Positions 1 to 10,790 of a stretch of DNA of 64,000 bases are shown in pieces. Every line of letters starts with the position of its first letter. Positions within the stretch are counted from its first letter, which is position 1. The stretch covers positions 187,829,608 to 187,893,607 of the forward strand of contig NC_056523.1 of assembly GCF_019175285.1 (NCBI RefSeq). Reading direction: 5' to 3'. This DNA comes from Sceloporus undulatus (lineage: Eukaryota > Chordata > Lepidosauria > Squamata > Phrynosomatidae). Under the pieces are notes generated by a model. The model saw only the letters and a program-made list of their open reading frames with translations. It was not told where the DNA came from and did not search any database. The position numbers were made by a program, and so were the translations under genes.

Positions 1-350
1 ATCCCCAGCTCCCAAAATCTCTCCTCCTAAGGCTTGGTTTTCAGATTGTTCACCATTTTGGTCGCCCTCCTCTGGACACACTCCAGCTTCTCAACCTCCT
101 TTTTAAATTGTGGTGCCCAGAACTGGCAGGTGAGGCCTGGCTAAAGCAGAATAGAGTGGCACTATTACTTCCCTTGATCTAGACACTATACTTCTATTGA
201 TGCAGCCTAGAATCGCCTTGACTTTTTAGCTGCTGTGTCACACTGTTGATGAGGCAGCTGAAAAGGCCAATGTGATTCTAGGATGCATTAACAGATGTAC
301 AGTAGATCAAAGGAAGTAATAGGGCCACTCTATTCTGCTTTGGTCAGAAG
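1..350. repeat. CR1 LINE fragments in inverted arrangement
   Basis: Bases 1 to about 245 are the minus-strand 3' part of a CR1 LINE. In reverse they encode the conserved C-terminal stretch seen intact in the copy at 50433-53560. Bases about 246-350 carry the same CR1 segment in plus orientation, so the two halves face each other. Both pieces are diverged and are fossils. Confidence 0.75.
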
Positions 351-527
351 GTTAATCTTGGCTTCCAGAGAGATTTCAGGCTTGATCTGTTCAAGGCCCT
401 ATTTGTTTGTATTTTTGGCTTTCCACCGTATCCTCAGCACTCTACATGGTGATGGGGAATAAAATGGCTTGGATCATTCTAATTTTAGTGCTCAGTTTTG
501 TATCTGAGGCAAGATATTATTAATAAT

Positions 528-760
528 AATAATAATTTACACTTTAGGATATTGTCTATGTCTTTCATAGCTTCACTTCCCATTCCTAGTCTTCTGATTT
601 CTTGGTTGCAGTCTTCACAGAGTTTGGTGGATCACTGTTTGATCCAAGGTACATGAACTATTTTCCTTTTTTTATTTGCTCTTTGTCTGGGTTGAATTCG
701 TGCAGATCCTCCATGGTCATCATTTTTGTTGTCTTTATGCTCAGCGATAAGCCTGTCTTT
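528..760 (-). repeat. RTE/BovB-like LINE fragment
   Basis: The stretch resembles other minus-strand RTE-like pieces in this window (53985-54740, 26463-26800): a Fix-my-tail segment with the 'cttctgatttcttggttgcagtc' type motif and the phrase around 'cttcctagacc'. Similarity was judged by eye, and the family assignment is tentative. Confidence 0.4.
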
Positions 761-782
761 ACACTGTCTTCCTAGACCTTCT

Positions 783-893
783 TTAATAATGTCTCACAAA
801 ACTACAAATCCCAGGAATCTGTATGAGGATAGAGCCATGGCAGTCAAAGTGGTGTCAAACTGCATAATTTCTACAGTGTAGATGCAACCTGAG
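783..893. repeat. Half copy of fold-back MITE family A
   Basis: This is the right half of a palindromic element found at least ten times in the window. It has the conserved 'ctcacaaaactacaaatccc' core and ends in 'ctacagtgtagatgcaacc'. The left arm is missing. Confidence 0.6.
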
Positions 894-1074
894 TTTTTCC
901 TCCAGGTCACTGCTTGCAAGAAACAGAAATATGACCATCTCAAGAGGACTGACAACTTTTCAAACCTTTCCCAATAACTGGTGGTGCAAAAACACAAATG
1001 TGCATCAAATTGTACCCTTCTAATTAATTTTGAGTAAGTTGTTCCTTATGCTAATATGAATATTGCTCTCTCAC

Positions 1075-1075
<1 letters not shown>

Positions 1076-1109
<34 letters not shown>

Positions 1110-1180
1110 ATAATATAATATTATAATATTATAATTTTAGTATATTATAATATATAATATTCATATTCATATAAATAATA
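1076..1180. repeat. (TTA)n microsatellite and AT-rich tract
   Basis: About eleven TTA units are followed by roughly 70 bases of nearly pure A/T with internal self-complementarity. Confidence 0.9.
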
Positions 1181-1249
1181 TGTATTATTTCACCGTTCTT
1201 TTGTCATTTGACATTTACTCTTTGCTTTGTTTCCTTTGAACTGCACCAA

Positions 1250-1640
1250 GCCTTGCTCTTCCTCTTTGGGAAAGCCAGCAAAACAAGGCTCCGAATCAAC
1301 CCGAAAGTTGGACCGCGAGCGTCACTCTACACCTTTCGTAAGTCTTTAATGACCTCAAGACGCTCTAGGAAATCGCTCTCTCTATAACACCGGGGCCCTG
1401 TTTCCCTATGGGCTTAGGTTCGCGCAGCGGTCCCATCTAGGACTCCGACTCTATGGCTTTTCCGCCCCTTCTCCGGAAGCGGAAGTGCGGCGGTGACTTG
1501 GGGATGCGGAAGTGCCGGCTGCGGCGGGGTCGCTCGGTTGCCCGGCGGTTGCCACCATGGCAGCGGCTGGGGGGCCCGGGAACGGAGGCGGAGGAGGGAG
1601 CCCGGCGTTGGCCTCCGGAGGTGAGGGCCGGGAAGGAGCG
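1250..1640 (+). promoter_or_regulatory. SLC35A2: CpG-rich, TATA-less promoter of SLC35A2
   Basis: GC and CpG content rise sharply just before the start codon, and no TATA box is seen. Three ETS/GABP-type GGAA cores lie close together: CCGGAAG at 1473-1479, GCGGAAGTG at 1479-1487 and GCGGAAGTG at 1506-1514. The start codon at 1557 sits in a strong Kozak context (gccaccATGg). The transcription start site cannot be placed from sequence. Confidence 0.7.
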
Positions 1641-4600
1641 GGGAGGCCGGGCCTGGGCCTGGGAGGGGAAAGGAGCCCTTCATAGAGGTGGAAGGGACCC
1701 AAGGAGGGCCATCCAGTCCAACCCCCTTCTGCCATGCAGGATCTCACAATCTGCCATGCAGGAAATCCCAATCAAAGCATCCCCGACAGATGGCCATCCA
1801 GCCTCTGCTTGAAGACCTCCAAGGAAGGAGACTCCACTACACTCCGAGGAAGTGTGTTCCACTGTCCAACAGCCCTTATTGTCAGGAAGTTCTTCCTAAT
1901 GTTGAGGTGGAATCTTTTTTCCTGTAGTTTGCATCCATTGCTCCGGGTCCTGTTCTCTGGAGCAGCAGAAAACAAGCTTGCTCCCTCCTCAATATGACAT
2001 CCCTTCAAATATTTAAACAGGGCTATCATATCACCTCTTAACCTTCTTTTCTCCAGGCTAAACATCCCCAGCACCCTAAGGCGTTCCTCATAGGGCTTGG
2101 TTTCCAGACCCTTCACCATTTTAGTCACCCTCCTTTGGACACATTCCAGTTTCTCAATGTCCTTTTTGAATTGTGGCGCTCAGAACTGGACACAATATTC
2201 CAGGTGGGACCTGACCAGAGAAGAATAGAGTGGCACTATTACTTCTCTTGATGCAGCATAAAATCGCATTGGCCTTGTTAGCTGCTGCATCACATTGTTG
2301 ACTCATGTTCAACTTGGGGTCTATGAGGACTCTTAGAACCCTTTCACACATAGTTTCATTCAGCCAGGTGTCCTCCATCCTATATCTGTAGGTTTCATTT
2401 TTCTGCCCTAAGTGCAGTACTCTGCATTTCTCAGTGTTGAAATTCATCTTGTTAGCTTTGGCCCAGCTTTCAAGTCTATTCAGGTCATTTTGACTCTTGA
2501 TCCTGTCCTCTGGGGTATTAGCTACTCCTCCTAGTTTGATGTCATCTGAAAATTTAATAATTATGCCCCCAGTACTGTCATCCAAGTGACTGATAAAGAT
2601 GTTGAATAGCACTGGGCCCAGGACAGAGCCCTGTGGGACCGCACTGGTCGCTAATTTGACCGTTCCCATCCCTCAGACTTACAATGTAAACAAGACATGA
2701 CACAAAAGGAGAAGGGAATGGCAGCAGGGAAAGGGACCAAGCCCAGCAGATACTGTCAATTCTTCTCCCCCTCCAAGGGTAGATTTCCCCTTCCTTTTGG
2801 ATCAAACATGGATCAGAACGAAGACTGCAGTCAAGAAATCAGAAGAAACCTTACTGTTGAACATAAAAAACCCAAAAATAACGACCATGGAAGATCTGCG
2901 CAGATTCAGCCGAGACTATGAGGAAATTGCATATGGAGGCTTTTGGTTATGTTGACATTTCCCCCCTGATGCTGCCTGTCTCAGCCTCCGAGGAAGGCAA
3001 TGGCAAACTCCCTGTGAGCAAACCTTGACCCCCCAATACCACCATGCTTGTTAAGCTTGTAAAAGGAGCAAGACTGAAGATAGGAGGAAGGAACAGGAAC
3101 AACCTAAGATACACGGATGACACTATAGTACTGGTGGACAACATCACAGATTCAGAACAGTTATTAAGGAAGGTCAAAGAAGAAAGTGCAGAGGCAGGCA
3201 TATTACTGAACATAAAGACAACAAGGAGGACCTGCATACGTTCAAACTGGACAATGAGGAAATTGAAAGTTAAGAGTTCCTGTACCTAGGATCAAATATT
3301 GATCAGAATGGAGACTGCAGTGAAAAAAATCAGAAGAAGACTAGGAATGAGGAGGGCAGCTATGAAAGAATTAGAAAAGGTCCTCAAGGGCAAAGACATA
3401 TAACTGAGCACTAAAGTCAAAACCATACAAGTGATCATATTCCCCATCACCATGTATGGAAGTGAAAGCTGGACAGTGAAGAAAGCTGATAAAAAGAAAA
3501 GAAAATCAGTTCATTTGAGATGTGGTGTTGAAGAAGATACCATAGATAGCCAAAAAAGACACAAATGAGGCCTTGAACGGACCAATCCTGAAATCTCCCT
3601 GGAAGCCAAAATGACAAAAACTGAGGCGCCACAAGGAGCATGATGGTGCATTTAGCAGATGAGGAAAGGATATAAATCCTTTCAGTTGATATTGCTGAAG
3701 TAGTAAAGTGGCTTTGAATGTCAGTCTTCTCTACAATATATCTGCTTTGCACCTTCCCTTTCATTTATGTATTTATTGGCTAATAAGCCGTTGGGGTCAA
3801 ACCTTAAGAAGCTTTGGTGAGCCAGTCAGTGGTGGGTATTTTGCTCTCATGTTGGTGATATTCACCAATATGATCAATGGTGGCTGTGCAGAACTCATCA
3901 CTGGGTGAAGCAACAGCCATTCCTTCGGTTTTTAAAAACCTGGAAGGTAAGTCATCTGTGTTTATCATGATGGCTAGGACTGTAGCCTCCATGTTCAGTG
4001 GCAATATGTTTAGACTATTAGATGCTGGGAATAAACCTGAAGAGATTGCAGTCATCATTATACCTGCTTCATGAGCTTTAGGTTAGCCACAATGAGTGGT
4101 GAGATACTGGGTAAAGTTGGTATAACACAGTAAGAGTGTTTATTTTAATGCTACTGTTGCAATCCAAGATAAATAATTGGTATGGAGAAGACACCAGTTA
4201 GGACCTCAGTGACATATGTTGAATTATAATTCTAAATTGTTGGATGCCTGCCCAGCCCTTTACTGTTAAGCATGTACTCGTTTTACATCAGACTCCTTTC
4301 TGTTCCAGGAAGTAGGTTATGGCTACTGTTCCTAGGAAAGGAATGTTGTTTCATAAGATGTGGCTGTGCCATTTCTCTATTCCTATTTCCTGCTAGGTGT
4401 ATTTCTGCTCTGGCAGGTGCAAGACACTGTTTACAAAGTCATGTGGAGCAGGATGCCAGCTCTTTCTAGGATCCGGTTTAAGTGTCAGCAAAGCAGGATG
4501 GAAACCTCTGGCCTTGACTTTTATCATATTACTGGAACCCAAGTTACCTGGCTCACTAGACGGGAAGAAATGCATGGGGATTTTGTTCTGAATGCATGAT

Positions 4601-7600
4601 TGGGCAGACAGAACCATTTTCTTAATCTACTGTTGCAGTAATTTTCTTTTCCAGTTACATTTGAAATCCTATGATTTGACTTGACCTCAGGTGGTCAGGC
4701 CACTGGATGTGTCTCTAGTAGCAGTTGATGTACAACAATATTACCTCTCATAAATGCTGGTCTTGCCTGCATCCTAAAAGTCTTGACATTTGGTGTCACA
4801 TTTTGAATATACCAATGCCTGGCTCGAGTTAAACAAAACCTTGGTATGTTACCTCCATAAATGCTGATCAGCAACTCATTTTGGGATGAGGCCACTTAAG
4901 AGGAGATGGAGATTGGTGGGATCAATTTTCTCTCTCTCCTCTCCCTGCCCCATTTTAATTGTCTAAATGTAATGCTACCACTCTGGTTTGGAGGCTGTGG
5001 GGGGAGTTGCCAATTCCAAGAAATGGATGGACTGTTGAAGTGAATCCCATTAATGATGTCCATCTTCTGGCATGTAGAAATCTGTAAAAACCAGACTGTT
5101 CCCATTGTACAGAGTTTTACATGATCTTCCTCAGTTGTCCCCATTCTTTTTGCTGGAAGAGTATCCTCTGACTTATGACTCTGTTCAAGACTAGGCTATG
5201 GTGGTTGCTGCCTGTTTCTGAAGGGGGAGATACTGAGATGATTCCTGCTCTTTCTTTCTCAGGCAATCGGCAACTGAAGTACATCAGTTTAGCTGTCTTA
5301 GTGGTGCAGAATGCCTCTCTCATCCTCAGCATTCGCTATGTACGCACGCTGCCTGGGGACCGATTCTTTGCCACATCAGCAGTGGTCATGGCTGAAGTCC
5401 TTAAAGGAGTCACCTGCCTGCTCCTCATCTTCATTCAGAAACAAGGTAGGTGCCTTGGCCCTCAGGTCACAGGCTGTGCAAGAAGCACCCTGTTCTCAGT
5501 TCTTGTTTCATAGTCAACAGCATTTCTTTTGAGCTTTTGCCTTCTTAGTTTAGTGGCTTGCTTGAAAAATCTAGATATTTTTCAAATTTAATCATGTAGA
5601 TATATTATTATTACAACAAGTTCGTTTGTTATAATTTAATGATGTAATATAAAGATGAGGGTGTGATGGTGTTCTCTTTCTCTGTGTAATAAATAATAAT
5701 ATATGTTTTATCTCTGTCAGAATATAAAAATTCGTTATCTACTCAAACAAGTAAATCCCAGATTTAAAAAAAATGAAAATCTTTATTTATAGTAATCTAT
5801 AACTAAAATGTATGATGTTCACTAACATAAGTTCTTTTTAAAAGAGATAGTGTAGAAGATACCTCTGATTATTAGTCACAATAGCCAACAATACAGTATA
5901 AAGTTTTATTACAGAGGTGGCATGCCTTTCCCCATGGAAGGGGATTGGCTCCATAGCATAAGTATAAGCCACTTGTGAACTTCCCTGACGTTTGCCAGAC
6001 AAAAAGTTTGGCTTGATCAAGTGTGGAAATCTGGACTAGTGGCCTGGGAATCCACAGAACTATCTGGGATACAGGATCATCTCCTTGGCACAGCCACCTT
6101 ATGCTGTCTTAGTGGTGCCCCCTCTTGGTATGAACTTTAGGAGACTTTGAGCCAAGACTTTGGCAAAAGGACTCACTGGCTCTGGCCATCTGCACCTCAT
6201 CTACCTATTCATGTGTGTTCATCAAGGCATAGGTAGACAGGATTAAGCGGGTGCATTGTGGATCAGTGAGCAGGACCTCTGTGTACCACCACTGGTGTTC
6301 AGAATAAAAAGGATGAGATTAAAGAACTCTTTTCATCTTGTATGAGAGAGAGGTCACTGGGTGCATTACTGAGCCAGTGTTGCCAGCCTTTCAGACTTTT
6401 CTTGGCTCTTGTTAAAAGTTTGTTGTCAACCACATCAGGAGACTCTCTGTGCTTCTTCTCCTTCTCCAGGTAACTTAAAACAGTTTGCCATCTCCTTGTA
6501 TGACTCCATTGTGGTGCAGTACATGGACACACTCAAACTAGCAGTGCCTTCTCTCATTTACACCCTCCAAAACAACCTCCAGTATGTGGCTATTTCCAAC
6601 CTGCCTGCAGCCACCTTCCAGGTGAGACATCAGCTGTGGAACTGTACTTTTATGGTATTGTTTACCCTGGCATGGGCCAAATTATTCATGAATATCTGCT
6701 TCAGTTTTCTTCATTCACATTGTACACGAGCCATTCCCTAGTCCCTTACTCCCATGTTGAATGCTGGGTATCCTGAATTGTGGTCCCTTAATTCTTTAAC
6801 ACATCTGGAGTAACTGTCAATAAAGTCACGAGGACATAGACAGAGATGTCCTCTGCTGTGTGTTTCTTTATTTAACTCTCAGTCCCTACACCGTGGAAAT
6901 GTTTGCCACAGAAAGTATTCATTAGAGATGTAGTTTCCCTTTTATACAATGTGTATAGAAGTATCCTTCAAAGGACTTCATGCTGTTATGTGTGTGTGTG
7001 TTTTTAAAAAACAGTTCTATAGAAGTAACATACTTATTTGGGGGCAGGATATATGGATGGACAGTGTGTTCTACACTCAGAAAAGCTGGCTTATGTGATT
7101 TTATAAATTATGCAAAGTTAAAAAAATCTGAATTACTGTGCATGATTCTGCAATGTTTGAAACCATTTTGCATAATTTATTCTGGTTTTGCTAGTTGGAA
7201 AGAAGAGCTGTCTGTGCCAGTATTGTCCATTTATTCTCAAGCATATGATTAGACAAGCATAAGTGCTAGAAACTAGTTCCCTTTATTGCAGTGCATGCAA
7301 ATATAGTCAGTAGTGGAATTGCTCCCCCTCCCCAGTTCTATATTCTGTATGCCTCCCCCCTTTTCCTAGAATCACATTATGAACATAGACTTAAAGGAAT
7401 CCAGTAGTGCCAAGAAGACAATTCTAGCATAAACCTTTGTAGACTCAGTCTATTTCATCAGATGCAAGCAAACTATTGCATCTGATGGACTGAGGTCATT
7501 GCAACTTATGTTAGAAATTTCCTTTTCCCGGTTAGTCTTAAAGGTGCTACTAGATCCCTTTATGTCTTTTTATGCTAGAACAGACTGACATGGCTACCTT

Positions 7601-8710
7601 TCTGGATACCTCAGTATGCACACAGTCCTGGGAATGTATTTCTGTTCCTCTTTCAGTTCAACAGTCTCTCCTTCCCCTTCCATGAGGTTAAGGGGTTGAA
7701 CTGGGTGTGTTAATGGCTTTGTTAAATCAGTGTAAGTCTCTTTGAGAGTTTACTCTCATATGTTACATAGATAACAAGATGTGATATGAATAGAAGTAGG
7801 ATGCTAGACTGCATCATCTGATGTGTTGACTTGATCCCAGAGTCCAAATTTTGTAGCTACCTAGAATTTTGAGGGTAGAGCATAGCCATACTCCTGCCCT
7901 GGTTGGCAGCTGTCCTGTCCCTTGGCATGTTGGGGTGCCTACTAAACTGCACTCCTTTCTCAGGTCACCTACCAACTGAAGATCCTCACCACAGCTGTCT
8001 TCTCGGTGCTGATGCTCCGCAAGAGTCTGTCCCGTCTCCAGTGGCTGTCCCTTGTGCTGCTTTTTGCTGGTGTAGCCATTGTCCAGGTGGAGCAACAGCA
8101 GGCAGGGGGCAAAGGAACCCCCGGGGGCCAGGGAGCACAACAGCAGCAGACCTACATTGTGGGGCTGATGGCCGTGGTGGTGTCGTGCCTCTCATCTGGC
8201 TTTGCTGGGGTCTATTTTGAAAAGATCCTCAAAGGCAGTGCAGCCTCTGTCTGGCTACGTAACGTTCAACTGGGCATCTTCGGGACCTTGCTGGGGCTGT
8301 TGGGCATGTGGTCCACGGATGGAACAGCCGTGGCTGAGCATGGATTCTTCTTTGGCTACACCCCGCTGGTGTGGGGAGTGATCCTGAACCAGGCCTTTGG
8401 AGGTCTTTTGGTGGCATTAGTTGTGAAATATGCGGACAACATCCTGAAGGGCTTTGCCACCTCCTTCTCCATCGTGGTGTCCACCGTGGCTTCCATCTAC
8501 CTCTTTGACTTCCATCTCAACTTACCCTTTGCTCTAGGAGCAGGGCTGGTCATAGGGGCTGTCTATCTATACAGCTTGCCCAAGGGACCTTTGACCAGCC
8601 GGTCCTTAATGGGGACAGCTACACAGCAGCAGGGCCATGCAGCACAAAGCAAAGAACTTCCTTCCGTGACGACAGATGGCTTCCTGACCAAGTCAGTGCT
8701 GGTCAATTGA
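1557..8710 (+). CDS. SLC35A2: UDP-galactose translocator SLC35A2 (UGT1-type isoform)
   Basis: A nucleotide-sugar antiporter of the Golgi membrane that exchanges cytosolic UDP-galactose for lumenal UMP and feeds galactosyltransferases. Predicted exons are 1557-1620, 5263-5445, 6470-6621 and 7964-8710, all with GT/AG borders and compatible phases. They give 381 residues (human 393-396). After a poorly conserved Gly/Ala-rich cytosolic N-terminus (about residues 1-22), the body matches the SLC35A family closely, including [37 protein letters not shown] and [13 protein letters not shown]. About ten hydrophobic helices are expected. The C-terminus read straight through is SVLVN, equivalent to the SVLVK end of human UGT1. 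Internal splicing at 8692 instead gives the UGT2 form (see 18075-18102). Introns 1 and 3 hold CR1, L2, RTE and dispersed-repeat debris. Identity is secure; only the exact transcript ends are unknown. Confidence 0.97.
1677..2662 (-). mobile_element. CR1 LINE, 5'-truncated, in SLC35A2 intron 1
   Basis: In reverse this copy encodes the CR1 ORF2 part from the [18 protein letters not shown] motif of the reverse transcriptase to the terminal GHLSGML. The reading frame is interrupted (pieces at 2669-2154 and 2128-1772), and one part of the RT motif reads FSDD rather than FADD. Its 3' end lies only about 57 bases from the exon 1 splice donor, inside the CpG-rich region. Confidence 0.9.
2663..2790 (-). 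repeat. L2 LINE 3' fragment
   Basis: The stretch matches the 3' region of the L2 copy at 45605-46794 by eye, sharing the 'gacacaaaaggagaaggga' segment and the following 'cagcagat' region. It abuts the CR1 copy directly. Confidence 0.6.
2795..3660 (+). mobile_element. RTE/BovB-like LINE reverse transcriptase remnant
   Basis: Broken plus-strand frames encode [15 protein letters not shown], corresponding to the RT catalytic region (usual YADDT), then a segment with [10 protein letters not shown], a 'gatcagaatggagactgcag' stretch (D-x-D-C type) and YGSESWT. This order is typical of BovB-like RTE elements. Two partly duplicated pieces are present, and the copy is heavily mutated. Confidence 0.65.
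3661..5262 (+). other. SLC35A2 intron 1, remainder
   Basis: No exon or recognised repeat was found here apart from short low-complexity runs. The 3' end has a good polypyrimidine tract and the AG at 5261-5262. Confidence 0.5.
5446..6469 (+). other. SLC35A2 intron 2
   Basis: AT-rich in its first half. No repeat or gene was recognised. Donor GTAGGT at 5446; acceptor ends at 6469. Confidence 0.6.
6622..7963 (+). other. SLC35A2 intron 3 with a dispersed repeat
   Basis: About 7435-7610 resembles the dispersed repeat also found near 11390, 20590 and 34500 ('tcttaaaggtgctactagat' type core). The rest is unremarkable. Confidence 0.5.
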
Positions 8711-9914
8711 GAAGAGCAGACCACATCCTGCATACTTGTCCTTGGTTTTTTATGAAGTTTTCACAGTTTCTTATGTTTCGCATCTGATTCCCCCCCCCAT
8801 TCTACTCCTTTCTCTTTCTGTCATGCTTCCCCCGCCAATCCTTGACCTTGTGCTTTCCTTTCCCCCCTTTGCTATGCCTGCTAACTAGTCTCTCATTCAC
8901 TGAACCTACTGTGTATAATTCATTTGTACATCCCCTCTACTGGCTGCTTCTGCTGTTGCCCAACTGAAGCTATCCAACTTTTCTCAGCTTCTTACACTTT
9001 ATGTCTTGTTTTCCCACTGTCCCTGTTTGAGAGCGCTGTCTGCCCCAGCAGAAGCAGCTGTGATGGCTTTGGGATCACCCACAGCCTTTACCCTGAAACT
9101 TTCAAAGTTATCCCTCTTGTTTGCAGGAGGCACATTTACAAAGAGATGTATTTTTATATGAATGCTTTGAATTGAAGGATCAAGTACAGCTAGAATGTGA
9201 ATAGAAGATGTGAGGTAGTGGATATCCTTCTTTCCTTGAAGGTACTCAGCTATACACAAGGAAATGAAGGTGGAAGGAAGTCTCATCTGCCATTTTCAGT
9301 ATATCAATATTCTGTATGAGGGTGGGTGGGTGGGTACCATGTCTTTGGAAGTGGAGGGAATTCTGTTGCTTAAAGCTAGTCACTGGGAATTTGTCAGATT
9401 TATCTTCTGTGGCAGATAGAATTAATTGAGAAGGGTTTTGAGTGCAGAGAGGGATTGTGAGATAGAACCAGGCTCTGCTTGTGTAAGTAAGGCAGAAAAG
9501 ATAAGGTGAATAGGTTTTGCGTGTTGCATAAGGAAACTGGTAATAAGGCAGCTGGAAGACTTGGTTCAGTCTACTCTCCAGCTCTGGGTGGGTAGTAGGA
9601 TATGTTGAATCATAGTGGACTGTAAACTGAATTTGAGGCAGCCTTAATTCTTGCCTGCCTTCGTTTGGTGTCCATAAGCATTTGATGGTCACTTGGAGTG
9701 GGGTGGGGGAGCATGAATCATTATTTACTAATTGAGATTTCACATTGGGTGAAGGACAAATGGATTGTCTCATTGAGACATTTGACTTGAAATAGCTTGC
9801 AAAAGATCTGAGGAAACAGGTTGGTTCGCACAGGGTTGCCAGATGTGGAAGCCAGATGTCCATCCACTGGAGAGCTAAGCTAGGCAGGAATTCTTCAGAT
9901 TGCATCTTTGCTGT

Positions 9915-9980
9915 TACTGAGTGGAGATGCTCAGAAACATGTTCAAGTTTCTGTTTCAGAACATCTCCACTCAGTAGCAC
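9915..9980. other. Hairpin in the SLC35A2 3' UTR
   Basis: ACTGAGTGGAGATG is followed about 36 bases later by its exact reverse complement CATCTCCACTCAGT. Inside these lie a second pair of arms, CTCAGAAAC and GTTTCAGAA. In RNA this would fold into a stem of at least 14 base pairs. Confidence 0.7.
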
Positions 9981-10715
9981 CCTTACGGCATCTCTGGGGT
10001 TATTGTATAGCAGAAATATCTCTACTCACCAGTTTCTTTCGTAAAATGAGGATTGAGTATGTTTGTAAATTGCAACCAGGATTCTTAGCCAGCTGACAGC
10101 CATGCACTACAGTTTGGACAGGTTATTTTTCTGAGACTATGGTTCCCAGAATTCTTTAGCCGGTATGTCATTGGATTCTGAGTAGTAGTCCGAAATAGTA
10201 ATGTCCTTGAGCTCTGTAGAGGAGCCACTAAAATGAAGGCAACCATGTCTCTGTGACTTATATATGTCCTTGGCTTTGAACATCTAAGTAGCCAGCACAA
10301 GATCCCTTGTAGGCTGCCAGTGTGTAAATCAGTTTGGTTGGTTAGCCATCTTGGGGGCTTAAGCTTCAAGCTTCACAACTGAAGAGCAGGCAGGTCAGAC
10401 TTCTGGCAGGCCGTACACACTAAGTACCTCAGTTTCCCAACTTTGTTAATGGCAGGGTGCGGATTGCCGGGGGGTGGTCTACCTTATTCTAAATCATTAT
10501 GTAGTCTCTACTGACGGGGGCTGTATTTTGGGTGGTGGTGGTGGTATGGGGAGCACTAACCCTTACAGGGCCAGGAGATGGTTTGGTGTCAGCAGTGGTT
10601 GTTTTTTTTATGCTGGCGCGTGGTGAGAAGATAATCAAAGGTAACACGGAGTACATAAATGGGGTGGGTTTTTTAAACTGTTGATTGTTTTCTATAAATC
10701 CTGCTTTTTTAAGGA

Positions 10716-10778
10716 AATAAAAACAAAACAAAAGAACCTGTACTGTTTGCCAATGTACATAAACCACAGATGAATAAA
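10716..10778 (+). terminator. SLC35A2: Two AATAAA polyadenylation signals for SLC35A2
   Basis: Hexamers lie at 10716-10721 and 10773-10778, about 2.0 kb after the UGT1 stop. They would end the transcript before the distal UGT2 exon, so poly(A) choice and splice choice are probably coupled. Confidence 0.6.
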
Positions 10779-10790
10779 GAGAGTGTATTT

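Larger units (their letters stand above)
8711..10790 (+). other. SLC35A2: 3' UTR of the UGT1-type SLC35A2 transcript
   Basis: About 2 kb follow the stop codon without a recognisable transposon, ending near two AATAAA hexamers (10716-10721 and 10773-10778). The antisense strand holds a 244-codon open frame (9246-9980) with no recognised domain, probably a chance ORF. Confidence 0.6.

Noticed and set aside
1453-1812. 119-codon frame overlapping SLC35A2 exon 1
   Set aside because: A different frame from the real start at 1557; it runs through the splice donor into CR1 sequence.
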